Virus record (IMG/VR): IMGVR_UViG_3300035698_028165
Coordinates: 1-25,715 of that record
DNA length: 25,715 nucleotides
DNA from: a virus
Reading direction: 5' to 3' (one strand)
Positions 6,394 through 14,495 of this stretch are shown one piece after another. Both the position numbers and the translations under genes were made by a program. Under the pieces are notes generated by a model, which was not told the origin of the DNA, did not search any database, and was given only the letters and a program-made list of their open reading frames with translations. Within the stretch, counting starts at the first letter, position 1. Each line of letters starts with the position of its first letter.

Positions 6394-6416
6394 ATGTCTT
6401 CCATAACTGATTAGAA

Positions 6417-8318
6417 TCATTTAACTTTTTTTCTCCAATTTTCTTTCCCTTGTCCTACAAATTTTAATTCTTTTGTCTTCTTATCAAAATCCCAACCTTC
6501 AGCTATATAAACAAGCGGCTCGCACCTACAATTGTGTATTACCACACCTCGTGCAATAAAACTTTCATCATCTTCTACTGTTATATCATATAACTTATGC
6601 TTTTTAGAGCTATAAATTCTATGTATCCACTCAATTTTTAATTCTTCAAAATGAAAAGAATGATTAGAATTTTGCAAAACCCTCCCTATATCTTGTTGAA
6701 TTTGTTTTCTATTAGGAACATCAACATATCTTAATACATGCCACCCATTATCTCTTAACAAATCATCCCTACTATCATCATATTCTTTCCTATTTTTATG
6801 CCAATACTCCCCATCATATTCAATATCAATTTTCAATTCTGGAATAGCAATATCAAGACTTTTATTAAACACCCCAAACTCTAATTGAGCAGTAGGGTAT
6901 TCTTTGCGAACTAATCGATATAATTTTATTTGAGGCTTTGAAATTCTCAAATTCCCCTTTAATGCCTTTAATGCCCCCCCATTTAACATATTTTCTTTAT
7001 TTTTTCTTCTATGCTCTGTAGATTGCAAAACTTTTAATGTCTCTTTATAATACCCTTGTTTCCATTTATTACTTACAGTTCTTGCTATTTGATCATAAAC
7101 CCTACTCTTGTTATTTTCACCATGAATACCCGATAAATCTTTAGGTAATTTATACATACATTCGTGGCTACAAGTCCGAGCATCTCTTCCTCCAATTTCC
7201 ATACTTTTGTTGCAAATTTCACATCTTTTTAGTACCTTAATTAAGAAATCACTTTGTTGCAATTCACAAATCTTAACCCACCCTCTTTGAGTCAAAACCT
7301 TATGATCACCTGTTAAAACAAGCTTTCTTATGCCATCAGGATTCCTATTCTCCTTACTAGAATACTTATAGTAAATTTCATATAAAATTTTGTGAGGATT
7401 CGGATAGCCTTTTAAAACACCAACCACCTTTTTAAAATGGCCTTTATGTGTTAAAACAAAATCCCCATTTTGAATGTCCTTAATTTTTACCCACCCCTTT
7501 TTTGTATAAATCACTGTTTTTGGATCTACAACTGAATTTGGATGTGTAGCTGATATTGTAGCCTTCCAATCTCTCGCTTTTCTACCGTAATTATCACCAT
7601 TAGATTGAAGCTCTGATAATTTATATACCTTTGGTGTACCATCTCTATTTAAATAAAATTTCCGACAATAATCACACAAAGCCGCATCATCATGTGCTAC
7701 CTTAAACACATATATGTCTTTAGAGGTTTTCTCTGGATGACGGGCTATTATAGCATCCTGTGACCCTATATTAACAGCTGTTGTCAACTCAGTAGAAACT
7801 ATTCTCTGAAAGTTCCGAAATAAATCTTTTGTCTTATCTCGCATTTCAGAAGCAATAGCATTAGTCATCTTCCTTTTAAGGACACCTTCTTCTAAAATAG
7901 GTCGAATAATACCACTTAATATCTCATTACGATAACCCATATTTAAGTTATTCATTGTTTCAAGGACATGTGTTTGGGTCATATTCTTTAATTTCGATAT
8001 ATAACTACCTGCTGATTCCCTGATATTATCAATAGCATACTTTTCAACATCTGAAAGTATCACTTCTTTTTCTCTCCCCCTTAATTCTTTCAAAGAAATC
8101 TTCGGTGGCTTCGGTACTGGTCTTAATTTCCCTACAAAATAAGCATCTTCTACAAAATTCTCATCCTCTGGAAAAGGTGATAAAATCCCTTTATTAACTA
8201 ACTCATCTATCATTTCTCTGGATAAACCTTCTCGCCCTATCATTTTAATCATAATTCCATCAAAATGATCTTCAATAATCTGCATTATCCTTCTTTTTAT
8301 TTCATCTGTAATTAACAT
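6417..8318 (-). CDS. MuF/SPP1 gp7-type minor head protein interrupted by an intein
   Basis: 633-aa precursor predicted to yield a 298-aa head-morphogenesis protein after splicing. The N-extein (1-261) is helical, with the region typical of the gp7/MuF family (LFRNFQRIVSTELTTAVNIGSQDAI), then YVFKVAHDDAALCDYCRKF. The C-extein (597-633) begins CRCEPL. Joined, they give the family's ATHPNCRCEPL ending, with CDYC (215-218) and HPNCRC probably forming a metal site. Such proteins sit on the portal in the procapsid, and some travel with the DNA. The intein occupies 262-596. The start follows the 72-aa gene's stop directly, with little binding site of its own, implying coupling to that gene and the portal. 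Family assignment is strong; whether splicing is efficient is inferred from intact motifs. Confidence 0.88.
   Translation of the reverse strand: MLITDEIKRRIMQIIEDHFDGIMIKMIGREGLSREMIDELVNKGILSPFPEDENFVEDAYFVGKLRPVPKPPKISLKELRGREKEVILSDVEKYAIDNIRESAGSYISKLKNMTQTHVLETMNNLNMGYRNEILSGIIRPILEEGVLKRKMTNAIASEMRDKTKDLFRNFQRIVSTELTTAVNIGSQDAIIARHPEKTSKDIYVFKVAHDDAALCDYCRKFYLNRDGTPKVYKLSELQSNGDNYGRKARDWKATISATHPNSVVDPKTVIYTKKGWVKIKDIQNGDFVLTHKGHFKKVVGVLKGYPNPHKILYEIYYKYSSKENRNPDGIRKLVLTGDHKVLTQRGWVKICELQQSDFLIKVLKRCEICNKSMEIGGRDARTCSHECMYKLPKDLSGIHGENNKSRVYDQIARTVSNKWKQGYYKETLKVLQSTEHRRKNKENMLNGGALKALKGNLRISKPQIKLYRLVRKEYPTAQLEFGVFNKSLDIAIPELKIDIEYDGEYWHKNRKEYDDSRDDLLRDNGWHVLRYVDVPNRKQIQQDIGRVLQNSNHSFHFEELKIEWIHRIYSSKKHKLYDITVEDDESFIARGVVIHNCRCEPLVYIAEGWDFDKKTKELKFVGQGKENWRKKVK
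6531..7535 (-). mobile_element. Intein with Vsr-like homing endonuclease in the minor head protein
   Basis: 335 residues (262-596 of the precursor). It begins with Ser262 after HPN and ends His595-Asn596 before Cys597, giving the nucleophile, penultimate His, terminal Asn and +1 Cys needed for splicing. Block A is VVDPKTVIYTKKGWVKI, block B is VLTGDHKVLT (TGDH at 336-339), and blocks F/G are LYDITVEDDESFIARGVVIHN. Between B and F lies a putative zinc knuckle (C366xxC369, C383xxxC387), then a Lys/Arg-rich DNA-binding stretch. A PD-(D/E)XK/Vsr-like nuclease core follows at about 463-535: SLDIAIPELKIDIEYDGEYWH, then RDDLLRDNGWHVLRYVD. Candidate catalytic residues are D489, D498, E500, D502 and H507. 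There is no LAGLIDADG or HNH motif. All parts look intact, so both splicing and homing could be active. Confidence 0.9.
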
Positions 8319-8537
8319 TTATAAGCCTGTCTTTAATTCAAGGATTATTTGTTTCACTATTTCAAGATACATCTTTGAAAATGATTTCTCAGCTTCATGA
8401 ACTAAATCTTCCATTAGTTCATCATCATATGTCTCAATAGCTTCTAAAACATCATCATCAGCCAAAGCTTTTAATAATTTTTCTCTGACATCATGTATAC
8501 ATTCATTCTTACCTAATTTTATAATCACTCTAGCCAT
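8319..8537 (-). CDS. Small hypothetical protein between portal and minor head genes (72 aa)
   Basis: MARVIIKLGKNECIHDVREK... A short N-terminal strand (ARVIIKLG) is followed by acidic helices (LADDDVLEAIETYDDELMEDLVHEAEK) and a C-terminal amphipathic helix (MYLEIVKQIILELKTGL). The ATG overlaps the portal stop by one base (TAATG) and its own stop directly abuts the next start, so it is translated in a chain with its neighbours. The position suggests a head-assembly accessory, perhaps an adaptor for portal or minor head protein, but no family is recognised. Confidence 0.65.
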   Translation of the reverse strand: MARVIIKLGKNECIHDVREKLLKALADDDVLEAIETYDDELMEDLVHEAEKSFSKMYLEIVKQIILELKTGL

Positions 8538-10270
8538 TAATCATACCATTCTATCTTTAAAGGTTTCTTTAGTCCTTTTATTTTTTTTAATACTTTTTGG
8601 GCTTTTTTCTTGTCCTTGCCAACAACCGCTTTTATCATTGCTTTCTTAGCTTCTTCTTCTTTTTTTGATGTCTTCTTTTCTTTTACTTCATCATCATACT
8701 CTTCTGACACATCTTCTTCGACTTCTTCCCCTGCATACCCCGCATTTTCTTCACCGTCTGGAGAAAAATCTCCTTCTTCCCCCAAACCTTTTTCTTGCGA
8801 CATATATTGCAAATAAATGGGGTCTAAAATAATATCTCCATACTCCAACTCTTCTTGCCCCATTTCTTTTCTAACTTCATTAATAGTATATGTAGTAGTT
8901 ACTTTCTTTTTAATTCTATCCAATTCTACATCTTCATCTTGAGAATCCAACCCTACAAATTCAAACATATATTGATCTGCTAATTCTTTATCAAATCTAA
9001 CCAAAATATCATCATTCATAAGGTCTTGTAACCAATTTAATAAAGGTCTTAAAATACTATTTCTTGTGTCCTTTAATATTACTTCATTTCTGCTACCACT
9101 GTCTCCTAATGAACCACCACCATCCCTAGATATATCAAAATTAATTTCTGCTGGATTAATTCCATAGACTGCACAAATCAATCTAATCAAGTATGTCATC
9201 CATTGATACCATTCCATGTCCCTATTTGACATAGATGACATTGGCAACCATTCAATACCCTCAGGAGCATTAAACAACAACTGTCTCCAAGCGTTTCTAA
9301 CACCTGCACTTTGTCTCTGTAACATTCTCCGAATACCCTGCATATCCTGCTCAGTTAATTCAGATTTTATATTAAGAATACCATTATTAGCATGACCTTG
9401 TTTGAAAAAAACTTCATTATGGATTTCAGATATTCTATGACTAGCTACCGTATTTAGAAGCCATTCTAATTCCGCTGGTGGATATCCTCTATAAGGAATC
9501 TCAACACTTGGAACTCTATGTTTATATATTAAATCTTCATAAGTATAAGCAGCCATCACTTGACCTTTATATACTTGAACATATTTAATATCTGCGATAT
9601 TCTTTTGTGCTTCTTCTAAATTCTTCAATCTATCAGTATCAGTATTATCTAAATTGAACATCATACCTTTTAAATCTTTGATTTTATCCTTTAAATCTTT
9701 AACTGCATATCGAATAGTTCCTGACGATACAGGGATAAAATAAGCCATCCTTCCTTTTGCCCTAGCCCCAACACATTCTATAGAAACAGGATTATACATC
9801 AAAGTATCTCTAGTAATTAACCTTAGAAAGGTATCAAAATTTCTTCTGTCTTCATTTGGTCTTTGCTCTGTCAAATGTCCCGTATTATTAATATATTTTT
9901 CTATACTTTTAATATCTTGCTTTTCTTTATCCCCTATTTCTCTATCTTTATCTCTTAGTTTAATAACATAACCCACACTATATCTGTCTCGTTGAGGTTT
10001 CGAAAATGATGCAACTCGATTAACTAATTTATTAATAATTGCCGCAACTACCATATCTGAAGTAGCGACTTGCCTTAATATATCAAAAGATATAAGAGCT
10101 GGCTTTTCTTCCCACACACCAGAACTTGTAACTTCTGTGGAATCCATATAAATGGATTTACGCCTAAACGAATAAGAATCGTTAAGCCCACCTTTGGCTT
10201 TATCTAACCAATTGTCCGTTTTAGTGTGTGCAATATCTTTAAGTTTAGAAAACAAATTTTTAGATTTCAT
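8537..10270 (-). CDS. Portal protein
   Basis: 577 aa, a normal length for portals of siphophages and myophages. The portal is the dodecameric ring at one capsid vertex through which DNA enters and leaves. Supporting features are its place after the terminase and before the MuF-type gene, the N-terminal region (DILRQVATSDMVVAAIINKLVNRVASF) typical of portal families, the core LNTVASHRISEIHNEVFFKQG...GILNI, and the later WYQWMTYLIRLICAVYGINPAEI with a Gly/Ser loop (GGGSLGDSGSRNEV) and helix resembling the stem and tunnel-loop region. The last ~90 residues are a highly acidic then highly basic low-complexity tail. AGGAG precedes the ATG by about 8 bases. Which portal superfamily it belongs to cannot be fixed by eye. 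Confidence 0.88.
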   Translation of the reverse strand: MKSKNLFSKLKDIAHTKTDNWLDKAKGGLNDSYSFRRKSIYMDSTEVTSSGVWEEKPALISFDILRQVATSDMVVAAIINKLVNRVASFSKPQRDRYSVGYVIKLRDKDREIGDKEKQDIKSIEKYINNTGHLTEQRPNEDRRNFDTFLRLITRDTLMYNPVSIECVGARAKGRMAYFIPVSSGTIRYAVKDLKDKIKDLKGMMFNLDNTDTDRLKNLEEAQKNIADIKYVQVYKGQVMAAYTYEDLIYKHRVPSVEIPYRGYPPAELEWLLNTVASHRISEIHNEVFFKQGHANNGILNIKSELTEQDMQGIRRMLQRQSAGVRNAWRQLLFNAPEGIEWLPMSSMSNRDMEWYQWMTYLIRLICAVYGINPAEINFDISRDGGGSLGDSGSRNEVILKDTRNSILRPLLNWLQDLMNDDILVRFDKELADQYMFEFVGLDSQDEDVELDRIKKKVTTTYTINEVRKEMGQEELEYGDIILDPIYLQYMSQEKGLGEEGDFSPDGEENAGYAGEEVEEDVSEEYDDEVKEKKTSKKEEEAKKAMIKAVVGKDKKKAQKVLKKIKGLKKPLKIEWYD

Positions 10271-10272
10271 GC

Positions 10273-10659
10273 TTAAACTCCTATGAAAACGGTTATATCG
10301 GCTAAATCTGCGACATCACACAAAACGCTTAAAGAAGTAAAATTACCCCTTTTAATCAACATTCCGTCTTTTGTCCCTGCAATACTAGGTGATACAATGC
10401 AATTATTATCAACTTCACCATTAAATCTCACACTAATCGTCTGATCTGTTAAGATATAAACAAAAGACGCTGGACTTGCTGGCAATGAGAAAATCTCATT
10501 AAAAGGCCCTGTTCTATTAATATCAAACTTATTCTTTTGGGTATAATCTTTAATGACACTTAAAGTCTCATCTATCATTACTTTTTTAGGAGCATTTGTA
10601 GCTGTAGTATCTTGATAAATTAAGATTCTATTAGTAAAATTCATATGTGCTGTAGCCAT
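10273..10659 (-). CDS. Probable structural protein between terminase and portal (128 aa)
   Basis: MATAHMNFTNRILIYQDTTA... Short alternating hydrophobic stretches and many Thr, Asn and Gly suggest an all-beta sandwich: FVYILTDQTISVRFNG, then NNCIVSPSI, then GMLIKRGNFTSLSVLCDVADLADITVFIGV. It ends in a hydrophobic strand. This composition resembles phage decoration or tail-type structural proteins, and the position between terL and the portal gene supports a virion role, but the family is not recognised. It has its own strong binding site (AGAGAGG 6 bases before the ATG) and a 78-base upstream gap with a TATAAT-like box, so it may be expressed more strongly than its neighbours. Confidence 0.6.
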   Translation of the reverse strand: MATAHMNFTNRILIYQDTTATNAPKKVMIDETLSVIKDYTQKNKFDINRTGPFNEIFSLPASPASFVYILTDQTISVRFNGEVDNNCIVSPSIAGTKDGMLIKRGNFTSLSVLCDVADLADITVFIGV

Positions 10660-10694
10660 ATATACCTCTCTTTTCCTTTAAAAATTTTTACGAA

Positions 10695-10723
10695 ATTATA
10701 ATATAGAATCCTTTAAAATTTTA
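10695..10723 (-). promoter_or_regulatory. Possible promoter ahead of the 128-aa structural gene
   Basis: The minus strand has a perfect TATAAT (10695-10700) in the gap between terL and the 128-aa gene, but the hexamer 17 bases upstream (TAAAAT, 10718-10723) is a poor -35. In DNA this AT-rich the -10 match could be chance, or a phage-modified polymerase could use it. Support comes mainly from the gap being longer than usual here. Confidence 0.25.
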
Positions 10724-10737
10724 ATTATAATCATTAA

Positions 10738-12621
10738 TCACGCTAATGCAAACTTTACTTTACCTCCTCCTACTTCTTTTCTTTTTAATTTTCCGTCTTC
10801 TTCTTCGAATTCCGAAGAGTTATCAGCAAACCCTATATGCCCTGTATATAAAGCCATTTCATCCGCTGTAGGAGCAGATTGAGGCAAATGCTTATCATAA
10901 CCAATAGGACTATAATCTAACGATGGTTTTGCGTCTTCCACCATAATATATTTCATCTTAATCATGCCTAAAATACCCACCACTAAATATCTTAGCCCAT
11001 CCATAGCATGATCTCTTTTTTTCCGAATAGTATCTGTCGGCTCATCTAATTCAGGGTCTATCTTCAAACGATAAACCTGCATTTCTTCACCTGATTCTAC
11101 ACAAGAATTATGTATAAATAATTTACTTTCTTTCCTTGAGCCAGGAACTCTCAAATGCTTTCTAACTAATCCTATCCCCCATTTAACATCTTTAGAAATT
11201 TTAGAATATGGTGGATGATCTGTATTAACGACTGAAAAGTATTTCTTAAATTCTTTAATAGCCCCAGGACTTTCTATATCAGGAAACATTTTACTTATCC
11301 CTAAATGTCCCCATCTATGATGTGTTTCTAAAGCAAATTCTGCATCTGACTTGTATTGAGCTACTAACTCGTCCAATATATATATATTATCTTTACCATC
11401 TACTACCCCTAACAAGGCTAAAGCCATATTAAATCCGAAATCCACCCCCAGAAATCTTTTACAATTATGCTTTTCAAATAATTCAATCATGACTTTAATA
11501 TCTAGTTCTACATCTCCATCATATTTTTCCCCCATAAAAATTTCGTGCATTCTATCATATGATATAAAATGTATAGAAGGGTCAAACATCGGATAAACAA
11601 GACCTGAACTAGATGGTTTTTTGTTCAATCGCTGTGCTTTAAAAAACTCAGGGTCATCAGTAAAAAACAATCGTCTAACATCATCAATAGATTGCAAAAA
11701 AGGATTGTCTCTCTTTTGATTTTTTAATCTCCCTAAACAAAACGAAAAGATGCCACACTTATAACAATTTTCATAGGCACTGTATTTGACGTATCTCTCT
11801 CTCTTTTCAAGATTCAACTGGCTATATTCTTTATCGCTTAAAGCGACTAAATCATCTTCATCAGCGTATAACGATGTGTTCTGTTCCCCTGATCTTTCTT
11901 TATCACAATATTGGGTTATTTCTAATTGTCCCCACCTATGAATTCTTAACGGATAATTAACATCCTTCTTTTTCTTATTAATCATTTCTTGAATGTTGCC
12001 AAATGCGTACTTCCTAGAGCTAATACAAATATTTAAAGGACTTTTTCCCATTGCCGGAGATAACATACCCTTTGATTCTATAAAGACTTTCTTGTCTGTA
12101 AGATCAACTTCATCCTGAATTATACTACCATGAAAAGAGTTCACTGCTCTAATTGTTCCTGTTCCAATCTTCAATTGTCTCTTAAACCGACTAATAGTTT
12201 CACTCATTATGGTTTTTATAGCTACATCCTTAACATAGGGCTTATTTAATACTCCCTGAACATACCCATAAGTAACCTTAGATTGATCATAAATAGATGC
12301 CATGTGGAAATAATCCCGCCATCTATCAAATGTTAAAGCTAATAATTCAATTGCAGCACAAGTAAGACTCTTCTGGCCTGATCTACAAGCTATTCCTAAA
12401 ATATTATAATCCTCTAGTTCAACATTTATCTTCATCCCCATCATAGAAGTAAAAATATCCCAAGCAAAATCAAGTGGTGACGAATTCCCCTCTTCTATGG
12501 TCTGAGAAGCTAAATAAATCCCATAATAATACCGGAAATAAATATCTAAATCTTCTTTTGATTGAGGTAAATCCTCAAACATTTTCGAAGCTTCTTCTAC
12601 TGTTAAGCTATTATTTTCCAT
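10738..12621 (-). CDS. terL: Terminase large subunit
   Basis: 627-aa packaging ATPase and nuclease that pumps DNA through the portal and cuts concatemers. The ATPase half shows a terminase-type P-loop at about 78-86 (ACRSGQKSL), Walker B IIQDEVDLT (D170, E171) and a coupling motif ISSRK (200-204). The RNase H-fold nuclease half shows FLGVDFGFNMALALL (D394), a second acidic site around MFPDIESPG (D448) and DHAMDGLRYLV (D541). A small cysteine cluster (C286, C289, C295) lies between the two. The P-loop has Gln where most terminases have Gly before the Lys. The start overlaps the candidate small terminase by 11 bases. Assignment rests on ordered motifs and adjacency to the portal. Confidence 0.92.
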   Translation of the reverse strand: MENNSLTVEEASKMFEDLPQSKEDLDIYFRYYYGIYLASQTIEEGNSSPLDFAWDIFTSMMGMKINVELEDYNILGIACRSGQKSLTCAAIELLALTFDRWRDYFHMASIYDQSKVTYGYVQGVLNKPYVKDVAIKTIMSETISRFKRQLKIGTGTIRAVNSFHGSIIQDEVDLTDKKVFIESKGMLSPAMGKSPLNICISSRKYAFGNIQEMINKKKKDVNYPLRIHRWGQLEITQYCDKERSGEQNTSLYADEDDLVALSDKEYSQLNLEKRERYVKYSAYENCYKCGIFSFCLGRLKNQKRDNPFLQSIDDVRRLFFTDDPEFFKAQRLNKKPSSSGLVYPMFDPSIHFISYDRMHEIFMGEKYDGDVELDIKVMIELFEKHNCKRFLGVDFGFNMALALLGVVDGKDNIYILDELVAQYKSDAEFALETHHRWGHLGISKMFPDIESPGAIKEFKKYFSVVNTDHPPYSKISKDVKWGIGLVRKHLRVPGSRKESKLFIHNSCVESGEEMQVYRLKIDPELDEPTDTIRKKRDHAMDGLRYLVVGILGMIKMKYIMVEDAKPSLDYSPIGYDKHLPQSAPTADEMALYTGHIGFADNSSEFEEEDGKLKRKEVGGGKVKFALA

Positions 12622-13255
12622 TATCTACTTTTACCTCTTCTATTAATGGAACTTCTATTTTTTCCCCTAAATGAATCCTATTCGCATCTCTCTTCATTTT
12701 TTCTATCAAAGAATCCCTATTATCAGCTGCTTGCTGAACAATAACTTGCACTTGTTGACTAGAAACTCCATTATTCTCAGCATCCAAAGGTTGCCCCTCA
12801 GGTTTACCTTCTAATATCTCTCGACAATACCCTAAAATCGATTTGAATTGGTTGAAATCCTTTGCTATTAAAAAGCTATCTATTTTTTCATTGTTCATTA
12901 TTGCCCAATACATTTTCTCTATTTCTTTCAAATTAGCATCTTTAACCATCAAAAAAGCATTTAATTCTTCCACTTTAGACTCAATAATTCTTCTATTCAT
13001 CTCTTCAGTAACTTCAACCAGAATATTTCGCCTTCTTACCGCCCATTTATAAAACTGAATAGCATTATTAAGCTGCTTTTCGGCCAAATAACACCCTTCT
13101 GCTTCACATACTTTTAAAAGCTCTTTAATCGGCTTTCCTTCCATCCATAATTTAAACAGAACTTCATTAAGAAAAGGGCTCAGATTTCTCGTCCTAGTTG
13201 TTCGCCTATCCACCCCAATCTTTTTATCCGCTGCTTTAACTTTTCTTTTTCTCAT
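12611..13255 (-). CDS. Candidate terminase small subunit (214 aa)
   Basis: Placed directly before terL and overlapping it by 11 bases, the usual spot for the DNA-recognition subunit. The N-terminus is very basic (MRKRKVKAADKK, RRTTRTR). Residues about 25-70 form helices with a helix-turn-helix look (LFKLWMEGKPIKELLKVCEAEG, then LAEKQLNNAIQFYKWAVRR). Residues 75-145 are a helical, acidic oligomerisation-like region and the C-terminus has a Gln-rich stretch (SSQQVQVIVQQAADN). The ATG at 13255 is chosen over one six codons earlier because GGAG lies 9 bases upstream of it and inside the longer frame. It overlaps the preceding gene by 20 bases. Small terminases diverge strongly, so context carries most of the weight. 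Confidence 0.6.
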   Translation of the reverse strand: MRKRKVKAADKKIGVDRRTTRTRNLSPFLNEVLFKLWMEGKPIKELLKVCEAEGCYLAEKQLNNAIQFYKWAVRRRNILVEVTEEMNRRIIESKVEELNAFLMVKDANLKEIEKMYWAIMNNEKIDSFLIAKDFNQFKSILGYCREILEGKPEGQPLDAENNGVSSQQVQVIVQQAADNRDSLIEKMKRDANRIHLGEKIEVPLIEEVKVDNGK

Positions 13256-13625
13256 TAACCATATCTCCAACAAATTTGTTTCGCTTATATTTCCTAACTT
13301 TTAAAACTACTTCGTATTTCGATAAATTTCTTTCAATAAAAACAAAGAATTTCTTAGTGATTTTTTTCTTTTTAAAATAATAAGGCACTGGCCTAAGATA
13401 AATAGACATATCTAATGTCTGCAAATCTTTGTCATAATCTATATCAATACTGGCAACCCCCTCATCTATCGCTTGCAGAATAACAACCATTCTTTCTAAA
13501 TATTGTGGAGTTAATACTCCAAATCCAGATAACCAAAGACTCCTAGCATCTAATTCGAAAATATCCATCTCAGGCTGATATGTGCCCATAACCTCTTTAA
13601 TTTTTTCCAAATTCTTCAATGGCAT
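13236..13625 (-). CDS. Hypothetical protein between resolvase and terminase (129 aa)
   Basis: MPLKNLEKIKEVMGTYQPEM... Residues 20-60 are mixed helix and strand (IFELDARSLWLSGFGVLTPQYLERMVVILQAIDEG). Residues 58-115 look like beta strands with basic loops (ASIDIDYDKDLQTLDMSIYLRPV, then KKKKITKKFFVFIERNL and YEVVLKVRKYKR). No family is recognised. The ATG at 13625 has GGAG only two bases away and overlaps the resolvase gene by 29 bases; an alternative ATG at 13589 lies just past the resolvase stop with an equally imperfect site. The true start is therefore uncertain, while the frame itself is well supported by tight packing. Confidence 0.6.
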   Translation of the reverse strand: MPLKNLEKIKEVMGTYQPEMDIFELDARSLWLSGFGVLTPQYLERMVVILQAIDEGVASIDIDYDKDLQTLDMSIYLRPVPYYFKKKKITKKFFVFIERNLSKYEVVLKVRKYKRNKFVGDMVNEKKKS

Positions 13626-14046
13626 ACTCCATTAACCACCTTGCGTCTGCTTCGTTATCATCTAGTGGTTCGTAATTAAGTTTGTCCTTGCAAGCCGCTA
13701 TCATTGCTTCTTTCTTAGCATTCCCTTTACCTGTTGCGAATCTTTTAATATCAAGATAATTTATGCCCTTATACTCCACATTATTATCATGACACCAAGT
13801 TGTAATTAGCCCCCTTAACTCTCCGGCTACTTCTGCACCTAACTTAGACCTGTGATTCTTAGAGACTTCAAACACTAAAACGTCTACCTCTTTAATTTCC
13901 TGTAATTTATTTCTTAATCTAATTAATCTCATTCCCCTAGATTCATCTCTTTTTATAGACAAATTCCAAACCCCACTCATCTTGCTGCTACCATCCCAAT
14001 AAGCCCAACCACATTGCGTGGCTTGATCTATTGCTAATATTTTCAC
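13597..14046 (-). CDS. RuvC-like Holliday junction resolvase
   Basis: 149-aa RNase H-fold nuclease predicted to cut four-way junctions left by recombination so that replicating DNA can be packaged. Acidic residues fall in the right order: D7 in MKILAIDQATQCGWAY, E60 in VDVLVFEVSKNH, and the C-terminal pair in PLDDNEADARWLMEY (D130, D134). The central helix GAEVAGELRGLITTWCHDNN and the KGNAKKEAMIAA segment are typical of RuvC and its phage relatives. The start codon is GTG, with AAAGGGGAAG upstream, overlapping the preceding stop as GTGA. Its place after sbcC and before the terminase genes fits a role linking recombination to packaging. Confidence 0.85.
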   Translation of the reverse strand: MKILAIDQATQCGWAYWDGSSKMSGVWNLSIKRDESRGMRLIRLRNKLQEIKEVDVLVFEVSKNHRSKLGAEVAGELRGLITTWCHDNNVEYKGINYLDIKRFATGKGNAKKEAMIAACKDKLNYEPLDDNEADARWLMEYAIEEFGKN

Positions 14047-14495
14047 AACTCTTCCCCTTTAATTGCTTTTTCAAATGCTTCTTTATCATTTTGATAAGAC
14101 TCTTCAACTCCTTCTAATACAGCTTTCTTAACTACTTCTTTTTCGTCTTCAGATAAATCTGGGTTCTCTTCTAAAGCCATAGCAGCTAAATCCATTGCTC
14201 CATTCACATATTTGGCTGAATCCTTTGCTATCTTCATCACTACTTCTTGAAAAGTTTGTCCTGTTACGTCTTCCAAAGCATCTTCTTCTTTTTGGAAAGA
14301 ACTTACTCTTGCAACTATTTTACCTTTTTCGTGCTTTATCCAAATATTATAATTACTCTTTACCAAATTTGTTAAATTCTCGAAAATAGTAGTTTGCATT
14401 CCCATAACCTTGTTCGCAATCTTTACCTTTTCATGTAATTCATTAAATTTCTGTTCCCATTTTTGCTCAACACTCTCTGTTTTCTTTTCATCCAT
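14043..14495 (-). CDS. Hypothetical acidic protein (150 aa)
   Basis: MDEKKTESVEQKWEQKFNEL... Residues 1-45 are helical and charged, probably a coiled coil. A short strand region follows (NIWIKHEKGKIVARVSSFQ) and the C-terminal half is acidic and helical (TFQEVVMKIAKDSAKYVNGAMDLAAMALEENPDLSEDEKEVVKKAVLEGVEE). No family is recognised. The gene lies between sbcC and the resolvase and ends in GTGA overlap with the latter. Its leader holds a 13-base tandem duplication of the ribosome binding site and start region (14491-14520), so its translation may be tuned in an unusual way. Confidence 0.65.
   Translation of the reverse strand: MDEKKTESVEQKWEQKFNELHEKVKIANKVMGMQTTIFENLTNLVKSNYNIWIKHEKGKIVARVSSFQKEEDALEDVTGQTFQEVVMKIAKDSAKYVNGAMDLAAMALEENPDLSEDEKEVVKKAVLEGVEESYQNDKEAFEKAIKGEEL

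Noticed and set aside
7141-7220. Cysteine cluster in the intein as a separate zinc-finger gene
   Set aside because: It is in frame between intein blocks B and F, with no start signals, and fits a DNA-binding knuckle of the homing endonuclease.
8610-8816. Plus-strand Ser/Phe-rich frame opposite the portal tail
   Set aside because: It is the complement of the low-complexity Glu/Lys tail of the portal protein and has no independent support.
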